Position numbers and translations under genes: made by a program
The notes under the pieces: model-generated
Database searches by the model: none
Seen by the model: only the letters and a program-made list of their open reading frames with translations
What the model was told of the DNA's origin: nothing
NCBI GenBank assembly: GCA_026770025.1
Contig: JAMXDE010000032.1
Location: 558,001 to 622,000 of the forward strand
From: Craspedostauros australis
Lineage: Eukaryota > Bacillariophyta > Bacillariophyceae > Mastogloiales > Achnanthaceae
Length of the DNA: 64,000 bases
Direction of reading: 5' to 3'
Shown: piece after piece, positions 51,757-64,000 of the stretch
How positions within the stretch are numbered: position 1 is the stretch's first letter
Layout: each line of letters opens with the position of its first letter

Positions 51757-54264
51757 GGAAGGTGCCACGGTAGATTCTGTTGTGATGGTTTGTGGTGACC
51801 AACCGATTTTCGATCTTGTTGTTGCCGCCATTGTCGCTGCTGTGGCTGCTGTTCACACCCTCTGCACGATTGTGTGCGTGCGTGTGTGTTGATGGTTCTT
51901 GATGGGTTCTGATTTGATCGACTCCCAATCAACAAGACATCAATGTTCATTGATGGGTTGTCATCGAGTCCATCGTGTCGAACGGTCCTGGGCTTGTCGG
52001 TGGGCTTCTTCGTGCTTCGGTGATACTCTCATCCAAGTCACGAACCAGTGATGGAGAACATTGCGGCCAAATCGAGGAAACGCTTTGGTTGTACACACGA
52101 TGGCAGGCAGCCAAAGAGAGAGCGATGGAAGAAAGACGGCAAACCCTTTTGGCTCCGCATTTCGGCAGCAACTCATGGAGGCATCCGCACGATCTTCACA
52201 CGTATCTCGCCCTTGTTCCTCTCTCTCTCTCCAGATATTAGCGGTACGGGAGCATTTCGCCTGTCCTATGCAATGCCATAGGTATTGGTTTGATGCGCCG
52301 CAACAATCCCAGCTCGACAAGAGGATTCTGGCAAATGTGGAAGCGAAGAAGGTGAACACTTTCTTCTGTGGGAGAGATTGACACGCACTCGTACGACCAA
52401 TGCCAGAAAGCTCCAGACATACGATCGGGAAGTGGAAGCAAGTGTGCCGCAAGCAATCGCGCTCGGCAGGTATGATGCTACACTCGCACTCTGCAACATG
52501 CCGCATGTCAGGAGCATCTCTTTCTCTACTCGTATTCGTACGGGCACGATCTATGCACCCACAACCCATCAACACCCCCGTGTTTCCAAGAGTCTGCGTT
52601 TTGAAATATTCCAAAAAGCTGCAGATTTGATGAATCTGCGTCCTCCTGCGATGGTACCATCAGGGCTTCTGTTAGATGTCAACATGTCGGGAAGTGGATA
52701 AAGGTCATTTCGCGAAGAAGTTCGACGCTCTCGGGGGAGGGCGTCAAACTCACTTTCTTCTCCCACCGGTAGCGATGAAAGCGGGTCGCCGGTGTACGTA
52801 CCATAATCGCGCCCTCTCTCTCTCTCTCTCTCCACTCTATTATGCTAGCAAGCTCAACCTTATTCGTACATACTCGTGCGGCAACGCATCTACTCTTCGG
52901 CCATGACGGTTCCCTGTGGCAATTATGTGATCGTGTATGTTGCCGGTGGACAGAACGCGCGTTCGAGTTGCGAGTAGTCGACGCAACAATCAAGCCCACG
53001 ACACTTCATTTCGGCAGAACCAAAGAAGACAAACACAACCCAAGACTAGAGAAGAGAGGCACTTCGGTACCGCCCCATGGAAGTGGGACGATTGGACACA
53101 AGGACACAATGGCGCATTGAATCAGTGAAGCGTTGGCGAATGGACCCGAGCAGCCGCGCCATTGTGCGCACAATGTTGCCAAAACAACACCACTATACTC
53201 GTACGGTGACGGCATCGTCGGTGGAGGTGGTTCAGTTTCTTGCGAGGAACTCATTGTGGTCTTGGAACGAACGTGCCAAAAAATGAGCGCGCGCAAATGT
53301 CACATGATGGTTATGGGGTCATCAACATTTAAACAGATCGTTCGTGCTCAATGACCGCACGGTCACGCTTTCGGGCAAATTGAGCCACCGTAAGGCTTGT
53401 TTGTGTGGGTGTCTCACGAAATTGTGCTGTTTTGGTTTGTGTCTCTTCACACAACGGACATGTCATCATTTCGTTACTTTGGAATCCAAGGGCGAGAATG
53501 TTTGCGTGGTTGTTCGTGAACTGTGGATGAAGACCATGAGCCAACCCGGCCTGGCCTGGCCCGACCCAAACCAGCCTGTGAGTATCACTACACCAAACCA
53601 CCAGCCACTCTCCACGACCAAGGGCCGTTTCCTCTTCTCGCAGTCGTATGTCCAAGCGTGCATTGTCGTTGCCGTTTCTCACCATTGTCGATGTCGGTTT
53701 TGCTTGCGCTAAAGCCTGCTGCTGCTGCTTGTGTGCGTGTACTGCTGTTATCGTTGACGGCATCGTTGACCGCATCGTTCACGATGGTACCGTCACGGGC
53801 AGCGCTGCTCCGGACTTGCCGTGTGATGGAATCTCATGCGATGCCATGAAGCCAACGGTCTTTTGCTCTGCCAGGGGCCGCGATCCCAGGAAGTTGGAGC
53901 TGTGACCACGACATTGAACAACGATTGGAATGACGGAGCAGTACCTGTTATTGTTCCAGAGAAAGAAGCGCAATAGTGAATACAGAAATTCGTTTTCTAT
54001 ACTAGTACATTATGGTGCCTTCGTTGTATTGCGCCATGGGGAGATGTCTCTATGATGTTGTGCCTTCGTTGGATTTATCGCTATTGGCACAAGCGTTGTG
54101 TGTGTGAGCAATTGCCTGTAGTTGCTTCTACTGCTGCTGCTGCTGCTACCGTCATCACATGTGAAGAGTTCATGGTGCCAAACCATGCACTCGACTTGTC
54201 ATCGTAGTTGCGGTAGTTGTCGCCGTTGTCGTGAAGGAGGCGGTGTTTGGTCTCGGTGCGTTCC
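51757..54264. other. 2.5 kb without a supported gene
   Basis: Many short frames conflict on both strands. A plus-strand stretch at about 52245-52380 (REHFACPMQCHRYWFDAP..) has balanced composition but no start, partner exon or known motif. A (CT)n tract is at about 52812-52832. Confidence 0.5.
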
Positions 54265-56424
54265 TCACGTGAAGATGGAGGTGGAGCTGTCGGTTGGGGC
54301 GAAGGATCCGTGGAGGCCGTGTGGGATGGAGCTCTTGGTCCAGACCTTGCAGACTGGTCCGTGGCTCATGTCCTTCTTGAGGTCGAAGATCGAAAGGAAG
54401 GATCGGTTCTTGGCAGAGTCCTTGACCATGCCGAGGAGGTAGGCGTCGCGCTCGTCGTTGGGGTCGCCGTTCTTCTTTGGAACCACGACGGGTTCATCGG
54501 TGAAGTATCTGGATCCGAACCAGTAAGCATCTACATCTTCGTTCTTCTCTCCCTGTTGAAGTTTGGTGTTGCTGCCCTTTTCCACCTCCAATCGGCAGTA
54601 TCCGTTGGGTGCGGTACTGTCGCCGACAACGTTGCTGGCTAGAGCAAAGATGTTGTCAGCCTTGGAGGTGGCAAAGCTCGGGTGCACTGCTGGAAACTCG
54701 AGACAAGTGTTGGCAGAACCTGGGGCCACGTCGAGGGACACGGTCTTGCGGTTCTTGACGTCAACTTCCAATCGCCAGAGGAAAGTGGGTGGAATGTCCT
54801 TGAATTTAGGACAGAATCCACCCCACGCTCCCAACAGATCGGTGTTATCTGATGGGGGCCATCCGGTGAAATGGGTGACGAAGTTGCCAGTCTTTGGGTC
54901 TTCGTAGCTGTTAGCAAAGTGCACGGAAAAGCAGGCGGGGACTTCAACTGAGAAGGGTTCGAATTGATTCTTGGAGGTTGGTCGAGGAAAGAACCAGGCT
55001 GTTGCTGGTGCTCGTCCGTCCATGGTGACACTCTCCGCGGGGCTCTTGAGCCCGAGGAGGAGCTCGTTGGTCTTGTCGCTTTTGAGGGCGTTGAACTTGA
55101 GCATGACGAGGTCGTCGGACATGGCCATGTCGTGGGGCGGCACGGCCACGTCTGGGACATTGAAGGTAGCGGTCTCGATCGGGTCGCAGCCGTCCTGTGA
55201 GAACTCGGAGAAGGTCAGGTCGAGGCTGTTGTCCTTGATGATCTGGGTGTATCGCCATGAGACGATGTTGCCGGTTCTGGGGCAAGTGGCTGGGTGGGCG
55301 GTGTAGGCGGAACCGCCCAAGATGCCCTTGGTGAGGTTGTCGAGCCAGTCGATGCCGAACTTGGCGGGCATGCCACCGGTGACGCCGATGCCACCCATCG
55401 TGTCCTCGCCGAGTGTCTTGAGGGTCTTTGGGTCGAGAGCGTGGGGAAGGCCGGCCTCGAACAAGGCGAGGAGCTTTCCACCGTGCGAGACGACGTGGGT
55501 GTTGGCCGGATTCTTGAGGTTCAGGTTGAAGGCGTTGCCGAAGATCTTCGAGAGCCATGATCTCTCCATTGGTTCCGCGTCGATGCCCTTCTTGAGATGC
55601 TTGTCGAAGAAAGCGGCAGGGCCTGTGCCGAAGGTACCGCGGAAGATGGGCTTGCCGGCCTTGGTCTCCTCCTTGAGCGCCTCGGTCTCGACGAGACGCG
55701 AGGTGAAGTGGACTTTCCTTCGCGAGAATGGTCCCTTCTTCTTGGGGAACTCCATGCGGAGGACGAGGCCGTCGGCATCGAGGACGTGCTGTGCGCGCTC
55801 CTCGCCGACTCCGAACTTGCCTGGGCCGTTGCGGTACAGCACACCCTCGAGGTCGTCAGGCAGACGGCCCTCGACTTCGCAGGTGTACTCAGCATGTCCG
55901 GTTGCTTCGTCGATGAGGGTGGGGTTGTCGGCTGGTGATGAGTACGACTTCCACACGTCTCTCCAGTCGCATTCCAAGTACTGTCCGAGCCCGAGATCTT
56001 TTTGCTTCTCTTCTGGATGGGTTCTGCTGACGATGGCGTTGTACAGCTCCGTGGTGATGCGCTGTCCGAACGGGTGGATGTGGCTGGTTCCTCTTCTCCA
56101 GAACTTGCGCTCAGGAAGGGCATCGGCCTGAGGCTTGGCCGGTTGCTGCACGCGCTCGAGTTCGCGTCCGACCTCTCTCTGTTGTTCTTGTGGGTGCTGC
56201 GGTCTCGACAGTGGGCCGAGGGGGAAGCGGATGCCGGTGGAAGCGACGCTTCCCATGTCATCTGCAGCCACTGTGGCTTTGTTGGGACCAGCAGTGTTGA
56301 TGCCGAACGCCGGTGGCTTTGGCATGTTTATCTGGAAGGCATCGACTGGGGAGGGCCCCATGGCGCTGGCCAGCAGAAGCGTGGCGCATGCTGCGTACCT
56401 TGTGGGTGTGTTAAGCTGTGTCAT
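54265..56424 (-). CDS. Plastid carotenoid cleavage oxygenase (RPE65/CCD family)
   Basis: 719 residues, single exon. A signal peptide (TRYAACATLLLASAMGPSPVDA) precedes FQINMPKPPAF, the Phe of the diatom plastid motif, followed by a Ser/Pro/Gln-rich transit region. The catalytic domain begins about residue 145 (ECDWRDVWKSYSSP). VEGRLPDDLEGVLYRNGPGKF is the family's opening strand (about 180-200). The four Fe(II)-binding His lie in AYTAHPA (about 376), VPPHDMAMS (431), FSVHFANSYED (501) and GLHGSF (about 704). These enzymes cut carotenoid double bonds with O2 to give apocarotenoids; the cleavage site cannot be read from the sequence. Several Lys/Glu-rich loops make it longer than most family members (500-620). 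Confidence 0.93.
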   Translation of the reverse strand: MTQLNTPTRYAACATLLLASAMGPSPVDAFQINMPKPPAFGINTAGPNKATVAADDMGSVASTGIRFPLGPLSRPQHPQEQQREVGRELERVQQPAKPQADALPERKFWRRGTSHIHPFGQRITTELYNAIVSRTHPEEKQKDLGLGQYLECDWRDVWKSYSSPADNPTLIDEATGHAEYTCEVEGRLPDDLEGVLYRNGPGKFGVGEERAQHVLDADGLVLRMEFPKKKGPFSRRKVHFTSRLVETEALKEETKAGKPIFRGTFGTGPAAFFDKHLKKGIDAEPMERSWLSKIFGNAFNLNLKNPANTHVVSHGGKLLALFEAGLPHALDPKTLKTLGEDTMGGIGVTGGMPAKFGIDWLDNLTKGILGGSAYTAHPATCPRTGNIVSWRYTQIIKDNSLDLTFSEFSQDGCDPIETATFNVPDVAVPPHDMAMSDDLVMLKFNALKSDKTNELLLGLKSPAESVTMDGRAPATAWFFPRPTSKNQFEPFSVEVPACFSVHFANSYEDPKTGNFVTHFTGWPPSDNTDLLGAWGGFCPKFKDIPPTFLWRLEVDVKNRKTVSLDVAPGSANTCLEFPAVHPSFATSKADNIFALASNVVGDSTAPNGYCRLEVEKGSNTKLQQGEKNEDVDAYWFGSRYFTDEPVVVPKKNGDPNDERDAYLLGMVKDSAKNRSFLSIFDLKKDMSHGPVCKVWTKSSIPHGLHGSFAPTDSSTSIFT

Positions 56425-59400
56425 TGTGTTATGTTTGTGCTCTGTTGTTTGTTGTGTGTTCTTGTTCTGCGTTTTGTTTTTGGTGGTTGTTGTTTTTATG
56501 ACAGCTGAAGGTGCTGGAACTGAAGTGTTGGTTGTTGTGGTTGGGGGAGGAGACTTGCGCTAGCGTGCGATTGTTTGCGATTGTTTGCGATTGTCGTTTG
56601 CTTTTGTCTGAGCTTGAGATTTGTGAGCGGAATGAAGCATTTTGATTTCAGAATGGAATGGGGTTGACCGCGCTTCACGCTCGCCGTTGATGTTCGCGTT
56701 TTCGTGGACGTCGGCTTTGGTGGCTCCATCAACACGCAACCAATGCGACAGAGATTGCAAAACCAGAACCGGAGCAACTTTTTGGAGGAAGTGAGGAGAT
56801 TGGGGCCAACGAAACAACAACTCCCGCCCATCGCGCTTTTCCCGCGAATACGATATGTGCGCGAGTCATGGCCAAACTCGCGCGAATGACCTTTCTCCTA
56901 CGGAATGAAGAAGACGGAATGCCTCGATGTGTCGATGTGCGGAAGGAAGCGGACAAGTTTGTTTCTACGATCTCGAAAAGCACGATTCCAGCTTTCTTTT
57001 CAATGGTAACAGCAGCCAAATTCGAGAAAATGAACAAAAAATAACGTTTTGGTCCGAAGGATGGTGCCCATCTCACGATTTTGGTGCCATTTTCAAACCG
57101 GTCATGTTTCGGGGCCTCAGTGATCGTGCGCTGTTGACGAATATGTCGCTGCTACCGCCGCTCATCTTGAGAAATCCACAGACAATGAACACCAAAAAGT
57201 CAAATTTGATCAATTCTGCAGAAAATATGTGGACAGGTCGTCAGCGAAGGGAGGAGACTGCTCGGAGAAGTACCCTGGATGGAGCAACGCTTTGGCGCAC
57301 TCTCGGAGAGGTTGGGAGGAGGCGAGATCACAAGACCCTAAGACCACAAGACCCCAAGTTTTGCCCAAGGAGAGAGAGAGAGCAGTTGCAAAGTTCCCAT
57401 GCATAGAACAGCACTGTTCATGGGTACCAATGAATCCGTCTTCACCGTCGTCATCGTCGCCGTCATCGTCGTCATCATCTTCGTTCTCAACAGCCCGTTC
57501 GTGTTGCCTGTTGCGTGTCTGTCCACGTTATCGACTGGCATTCAACCTCAAGACGATTCGATTCTTCCATGCCTTCGGCTGTACCTTCTCTTCGCAAGTT
57601 CCGACTCCAACTTCTGCGTGTGGTATGTTAGGAGGCGTTCGTGGGAGGGAGTCTGCCGACACCAGTAAGAGTCATATGTACTGGCACGAGTATGGATACG
57701 TACACTCTGGCGTACTACTATAACATACGTACTCCATTCCAAAGTTACTTAGTCTTCCACATCTGCTTCCTAACTCAACCCATTTGAATCCGCAATCTTA
57801 CGAGCAAGGTTGTGGAAAGTTCGTTTTGCTCCAGTGAAGGGGTCGTTCGTGCCATCCCATCAACGCAGAGCAAGAGAGAGCAAGACACACGATGCCGTTG
57901 GATGCGGCTCCGACACCACACGTCTGCATCCTTCCCTCTCGCCGTATCTTGTTGCCGCCACACCCATTCCTCTGCATGCCCCTCCATTTGTGTGCATCTC
58001 CTCGTGTGCTCCTCCAAGATCCAAAGAGTTCCTTGTCTCTTCGTTGCGCATTCATCGAGTCTTGCTTCAAAGCACAACGCGCTTCAAAAAATCGCTCGCT
58101 TTCTATCGGGTTTGCAGCGCAAGACATCACTTCTCTCCACTTTGTGAACTGCGTGCGCAACACAGGCCGTTGACACTCTCGGACTTCCAAATGATACTGA
58201 AATACCTCTCGATTGAAGGAAAATATGTATGACCGTGACAATAACTACCGCCCTTATTGACAAGTAATCGGACATATTTGCCATCATTGGTCGTGCATGA
58301 CATTCAGTGCCTCATCGTGATACGTCAGTGAGGAAGAGTGGGGCTGGAATGTGACTCTGTGTCGCCAACTAACGCGTTGTTGGGAGAAAAACAGTTATTC
58401 CACCTATGACTGTTCTCTCATCGCGCCCAGCCACGCCAGCACCAAGGTGAAGTTTCGGCCATTTTCGGGGATGGGACATGGACATCGAGGAACCTAAGGC
58501 AGCAACTTCATTTCGAGACACTGGCCCATCGCCATTGTGAAGCAGACTTCTTGGTCAACGTCACTCAGTCATCCGCATTCATTCAACCAAGAGCAAGACC
58601 CTCCCAATGGCGAATGTTGAGATTGTGCTCTTGTTTTGAAACGAGGCGTTGGAGTTGTGTTAGTACGGGGAATGACGACTGTATTTACAACCTCCTCGTG
58701 CGCATGCATCACACCATTGTTCGTACCAATGCCGACAAGCACAAGGCACAAGAGCATGTCCAAGAACAATTCACAAGCCCGAACAGTGCCATGTGCTTGA
58801 ATTCCAACGGAGCAGAACATTCATTCAAGTACGCGTGATACTCAAGCCCAGGCTGCGCACGACTACAGCGGGCAGAATACTCCCGAGGCAATGCAATGTA
58901 GAATAGCAGATGACCCTCCAAAGTAGAATATTGTGTGATCTGTGACGCTCGCGCTACTGCATCCTGCAAAGGATGGTGCATACCAGGAATCAAGCCAACG
59001 GAGCAGAGGCAAGGAGCGGATCAGCCCAAGGTGTCAATCTTGGGTGCGGAGCCATCATTGCACGGGTCTCGCGATACGGAGATGGCATCTCCTGTGCTAT
59101 GCAGGTACGAGCAGTCAGGTAGGATCATACGTGTACGGGAGCATGCATACGGGAGAGCATGGCTCGTATGAGCACAACCTGCATATCACTATACCCAAAT
59201 ACAACCAGAGATGCAACGTATGATAGGTACAAGTACGTACGGAAACGTGGCACCATGGACTCATTCGCTGCCTCCAGGCGACCTCTTCATCACGGACTTC
59301 AAATCTCATCGTCTGGAGAGATGGAAGCTGCCAATCCCGATGTCGGTTGGCACACGTAGGTACGCATCGGATCTGAAGTTCACTGTGTCATCATTTTCCT

Positions 59401-62400
59401 TCTTTTCTTTGCATTTTTTCTTGTTTTCAATCTCTCATTTCCTCTGATGAATCGATGCGTTTGCAGACTGATTTGATGCTGTTGCTGCTGCTGCTTCTGC
59501 TGGTGCCGCAACTCTGATCGTCGATGCTGCGACACAAGTTGCCTGATCACGAATCAGAAAGAGTACGGTGATGCTGGGACGTGCGGTCTCATGGATAGAG
59601 ACGAAGAGCAATGAGAGTCTTGGTCGGACAAAGGTGAAGTGCACCAACGGTGTCAATCAAGAGACGCTCATCCCAAAATGTTGGTTGTCCAACTAGGAAA
59701 GCCAAGTGAGGAAGCTGAAGCCGAAGCCGAAGCAGAAGCAGACAGAGAGAGAACGGAGAACTTTATGCACGAGCGACGATGTTTGGTGAGCTGTGCGGGA
59801 CGAACATCGTGATCTGGTTCTTTTGGTCGGACAAGAACACTGTGGAGGAAAACGACGGGATCTGGTCAATAAATTCGAAGGCATCAGGTTTCGTGGTTCA
59901 ACCATCAACTGCCTGCACAAGACCAAAACGAAGAACGAAATAGACGGCGTCTGGAAGAATGGCGCGAATGGGCATCCAGTAACGAACAATGACGCTGTCG
60001 ACATTGCAGCCCCCATGGTTTTGGCGCGGCCCGACCACAGTATCCGAGTAAAGTTGGTCCGTGGCTGCCTTGTGAATGTCGATGTCAATGTCGATGTGGA
60101 CGCTGGTGCTTCTTCACTCTTCCGTGGATGTGGGCCCTCGCACGTGGGGGCTTCTCATGTTGGTTTGTGTGGATGGAAAGGCGCACCAACATCGGCACAG
60201 ATACGTACTTGGATTCGTAGGTTGTAGGTCGTTGGTCGTAGGTTGTAGGTCGTAGAGATGTTAGGAGGGGCGACAGCTGAACAACTATGGAGAGTGACAC
60301 TGACCCAACCATTCCAAGCGGAGAATCAAACCGAGACGCGCGAGAGTACGAGTACATGTAAGAAGCCAACACAATCACAGGAACAGGAACAACAGCAATG
60401 ATTGCAGAAGAGAAAGGACGCATCACAATCCATGTACCCGTATCGGACGGCCAAGAAGGACCGAAGAATCGCATGTTCGCAACAGTGAGTGGAGGCAGGT
60501 TGCGTGATGGGGTGACGCAGCGCAGATACGAGTATGAGTACGAGTAGATACCAGTACGGCATTTTGCTTCGATTTCTTCCAATGGCTTTCCCCAACTTGC
60601 AACTGTCAAAGAAGGTTCTTTGGACCATTGGAACATGCGAGCCAAGAGTTTGAGACCCCAGATAAGGAAGCTGGAAGCCGCAAACACAGCCAGCCACGCA
60701 TCAATGATCCACTCCAGTGTATTCGCCAATCCGAGAGCTCGAAAGTCCGAGCCAATACATTCTGGCTTCCGTTGTCACATGTACGACTATGCTTCTGTCT
60801 TGCCCAACGACTATTGGTGCGGGCCCAAATTCATCACTTTCTGTATCGCCACGATCCCAATTGTCAAGCATCACCGGGAAACGGCACATACTTGCTTCCA
60901 TGATGGTACAATCCTGTGCTCACATCCATCGGCGACACCCTTGCCGAAGAATCATGGATCCTTTGGGAATCGCCCTTTACCTGATCCGACGGGAGTACGG
61001 CAATCTCAGAACACCGACAAACAGATTGGACGAGCATTTGCAAACCGCTATGCGATGCGCGGGTATACAAGGAGGACGAAAGAAACTTCCAAGACCAAAT
61101 CCCGAAGGCATTGGACCCGCGACTTGTCTCTGCGGAGAGAAACAGAACACTGAAGTACTCGCTGCACACTCTACTTTTGAACCAACGAGGCCCGGGGGTA
61201 TGTTTGGCGTTGTATTGCAACTATGTGGAGTGGTGTTTGTCGCGTCAACGGCACCATAGACTTCTGAATGTCACGTTGGTCTCAATTGCTATCGTGCTTT
61301 GATCTTGTGTTGAGTTCCGTTCCATCGCATCGAGAATCCAGCGTCTCCCTTTCTCTTACCTTGGCTCCTTCTCCCTCCTTTCGCTGCCCGTTGCCGACAG
61401 AACAGCGGCAAGATCCTTGCCGGCTGGTTCTCTCCTCCTGCTGCCGTCGCCGTCGTCATCATGGTCGTGGTCGAGACTTCTGGTCGAACCGTGGATGATC
61501 GATGCGCGGATCGACGATGAGTCCGCTCTCATCGACAGTACGAGTGTGTATTGTCAACGATGCCGATGCTGCTTGTGCTGCGACTGATACGGCTTATCTT
61601 GCTCCCAACCTGGGTCGAAGGATGGCGCCACAACCCACGAAGGGGGAATGGAGGCATGCGCCTTTCCCCCTTTGCGATCTCTGACGCTCTACGAGCAGGA
61701 GGTATGTTGTTGTTGCTTCTCTCCATTCCAAATTCCACTTTGCGGGTGCATCGAGAGTGCACTTGCCCTTCGCCGTCCCCATTTCCGAATCAAGATCGGG
61801 CGGAATCACATCCGAATCGAATTCGAATCAGGCTAGATCGTTGCGTCATCTCTGGGCGTCTTGGTTGGAAAGAGGGTAGGCCGCAATCGCCGCTTTCCCT
61901 TGCATCGATGTTCATGTTCGTGCCAAATTCCGTCCATCATCTTATCTGAGATTATCGCGCATGCTATTCGCTACTCGGGTCTGCCGCCTCATGCTTTGCC
62001 ATTGTCGTGTGGTGTGCTAGGCATCTCGGGAAAAAGTATGCGGAGGGACGCGAAAGGAATGGCTGCCTTTGCCTGTTTCGGGTTTGGTGGAAGGCAACGG
62101 CGAGATTGTTCCGGACTTGCGCCAAAATGTGAGCAGAAAAACTCTCACGTTTGGGGAGGTCATTCTCGGAGTTTTTCTCCATCAACACTGCACCAAACGC
62201 CTCCGTAATAGTCGCATATGCCTTCCAGCAACAGGCCTATCACAAAGGAAACCTTCTTCAGATCTTGTGCCATTCATTCATGTGTGGAGGGTACCTTCCG
62301 TTGGGTCACATTGGAATGCGACAATAAAGCCATGCGCTGTGCTGTTGGCTCGGTATCCTACGAGGCGTATCTCCGATGATCCTGCAGTACCGCCGACGCC

Positions 62401-63650
62401 ACCATTCGTGCAAAAGTCACAACATCGGCATGATCGGCGATGTGGATGGAACGCGGCATGATGTGAGATGCGTTGGGAGATAGGCCGAGAACTATTGGCC
62501 TCCTTTCTGGCGTGTCCATCATGGATCACGATCACCGCAACCTCCTTCATCTCTCATGATGGCAACACGCAGGCCCGTAACCACAGCTGTGGTCGCACTG
62601 TGAGGACGTTCGGTTGTTCTTTCTCCAAAGGAGGAGTAACTCAACCACCTTCCACGATGGTCGAGGGTTGATCGCCGCCGAAGAAGTACTACGCCGCATC
62701 TTGCATGCGCTGGTAAGTTTCGGGGGAGGATCAATCTCGAGTACTGACTGGCATGCATGCCCTGTATCCATTTCGTCTCAATTGCAATCGATCAGATTTG
62801 TAGATTTCAATTTCTCATTGGTTTCATCCTCAAATTGACTAAATCGGTGGCTTGGAGCAGAAAGGGAGCATGGTCGAGAAAGCGCCCACTTTCCGATGGC
62901 GACCCGGAAAGACGAGGTCGGTGGAACCTCCGCGCCGATGCCGAACATCGGCGGAGCATCGCGTTGCGTTGGCGATCGTGGCGAATTGAAAGCTTCCGAT
63001 GGTGATGTGGCACGAGGTAAGCCTGTCTGCCGCGTGCCTCCTCGATGGATGATGAAGACTTCCTGCACAACCACGTACGTCCAGGTTCCCGTGCAGGCGA
63101 ATATGCGCACCAGTCGTTCGATGCAAAGGAGGATTCAGCACGCACCAGGCACTGTTTTGAAGATTGCGTTACACTTGGTGCACACAAGCGCGCCGCAGTG
63201 GTGCTCACGATTGGCATCGGCTGGATCAGTTTGTTCTGTATCAACTCACTAGTTGCTGCACGCATTTGAAGCTGCTGATGTCTGGAATGATGATGGCGAT
63301 GGAGTTGTTGACCTTCCTCGCAATCGTATCCGCCGGAACGATCTGCTCGTACTTCTTTTCTTCGACTTGGATTTGCAAGATGCATCTGTGCAGAGTATTC
63401 GTAGTATGCATAGCGTTGCTCGCCTCGATATTTTTGAATTGGGATGGGGCCGGTGCTATCGTGCTCAGCTCGAGTATGGGACGAGGACGTGTCGCGATGC
63501 ATTCAGTATCGGAAGACGATCCCCAGGATCCACGCGAACGTCGGTAGAGATACAATACAATTCATCCCCGTTCTATACGTACCACACATGCTCGTACTCT
63601 AATTTACATGCGGTAGTTCACAATTCGTGATCGGCACAGGTTGAACCGCT
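56425..63650. other. 7.2 kb gene-poor region
   Basis: I find no gene that I can defend. Frames of 90-215 codons occur on both strands (for example 60085-60729 minus, which starts with a membrane-like stretch, and 60717-61259 plus) but they overlap one another and show no recognisable motif. Short repeats occur, such as GGTTGTAGGTCGT at about 60225-60255. Confidence 0.45.
63164..63547 (+). CDS. Possible membrane-protein exon
   Basis: The frame contains two hydrophobic stretches (MELLTFLAIVSAGTICSYFF and FVVCIALLASIFLNW) and a polar tail (SEDDPQDPRERR). Another hydrophobic segment lies just upstream in a different frame (AAVVLTIGIGWISLFCINS, 63195-63260). Together they could be exons of a small three-span membrane protein, but the joining intron is not evident and the minus strand is also open (62807-63502). 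Confidence 0.25.
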   Translation: MRYTWCTQARRSGAHDWHRLDQFVLYQLTSCCTHLKLLMSGMMMAMELLTFLAIVSAGTICSYFFSSTWICKMHLCRVFVVCIALLASIFLNWDGAGAIVLSSSMGRGRVAMHSVSEDDPQDPRERR

Positions 63651-64000
63651 TCACTTGTGCTGGATGTAAGCCAAGGTCTCGGTCTCGTTCTGCATGGAAT
63701 GGAACCTCGAATGCAAGGGATACCCCGTGATGATCTTCTCCCCGTACATCTCCCCCACGACTTGCTGCATGACGGCCTGATCGCAGACGTTTCCCTTGGC
63801 CGTGTCCAGGCGTAGATTCATTTCCTTGAGGAAAGGAACGAGCACCGACGTGTGACCGCCGATGATGCCGGCATTCAGCTGCCGCCGATACGGCGAGTCG
63901 ACGCCGAGGCATTTCTTCCATTGGCTGTTCTGCCACCGGACGGCCTTGAACTTGGGCTCGACTTCCTCTCCCACGAATAGCTGATGGTGATTGTCCACGC
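63651..64000 (-). CDS. Glycosyltransferase-like protein, C-terminal part, cut by window edge
   Basis: The frame enters from the right edge and stops at 63651, giving the last 115 or so residues. WKKCLG..YRRQLNAGIIGGHTSVLVPFLKEM, then NVCDQAVMQQVV (an Asp-Gln pair) and YPLHSRFHSMQNE, resemble the acceptor side of nucleotide-sugar glycosyltransferases that have an LNAG(I/L)xGG loop. The nucleotide-binding half and any signal anchor are outside the window. Family assignment is by pattern only. Confidence 0.55.
   Translation of the reverse strand, partial: VDNHHQLFVGEEVEPKFKAVRWQNSQWKKCLGVDSPYRRQLNAGIIGGHTSVLVPFLKEMNLRLDTAKGNVCDQAVMQQVVGEMYGEKIITGYPLHSRFHSMQNETETLAYIQHK

Noticed and set aside
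60085..60729. Membrane protein on the minus strand
   Set aside because: A hydrophobic start is followed by TCGTACTCATA-type repeat translation and low-complexity tail, and an equally long plus-strand frame overlaps its neighbour.

Overview
The window is nuclear DNA of a diatom, most likely a pennate one. The evidence is three silicon transporter (SIT) copies, one of which keeps the CMLD motif; several proteins with bipartite plastid presequences cut before an aromatic residue (..QA|F, ..QA|W, ..DA|F); a secreted PTSAPT-repeat protein; and short GT-AG introns. Genes lie on both strands with long gaps and much mobile DNA.

Layout. 0-1 kb: SIT copy 1 (minus strand, cut by the window edge), broken by a ~0.2 kb insertion that carries a tRNA-like sequence. 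3.5-4.6 kb: two-exon short-chain dehydrogenase. 5.1-6.4 kb: SIT copy 2, an open frame that lacks part of the usual second half. 7-8 kb: plastid-targeted NTF2/SnoaL-like protein. 10-11.3 kb: two-exon alpha/beta hydrolase. 13.8-15.4 kb: ankyrin-BTB gene 1. 17.4-20.6 kb: large secreted PTSAPT protein with a duplicated Cys-rich domain. 22.5-31.5 kb: a transposon-rich block holding a HARBI1-type DDE transposase, a 540-residue gene with a SANT-like N-terminus, and a 3.8 kb element with 160-bp terminal inverted repeats. 31.9-34 kb: an unrecognised gene and a gene fragment. 34.2-35.9 kb: ankyrin-BTB gene 2. 37.3-39.3 kb: a 17-repeat ankyrin protein with a likely organelle presequence. 39.7-40.9 kb: SIT copy 3, a pseudogene. 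41.9-50.8 kb: the densest part, with a secreted SET-domain protein, a basic low-complexity protein, an OS-9/XTP3-B-like ER lectin with two MRH domains, and a secreted amidohydrolase. 51.1-51.75 kb: an intact miniature LTR retrotransposon with identical LTRs. 54.3-56.4 kb: plastid carotenoid cleavage oxygenase. 56.4-63.6 kb: nothing convincing. The right edge cuts a glycosyltransferase-like gene.

Two families, SIT and ankyrin-BTB, are interleaved as diverging duplicates, so the region has grown by segmental duplication followed by decay. SIT copies 2 and 3 carry different internal deletions of the same membrane domain. The least familiar content is the 22.5-31.5 kb block. Its 3.8 kb element encodes a YqaJ/PD-(D/E)XK-like protein and a Cys-rich zinc-ribbon frame rather than a standard transposase, and copies of a 28-bp imperfect palindrome sit at its ends and at the far left of the block.
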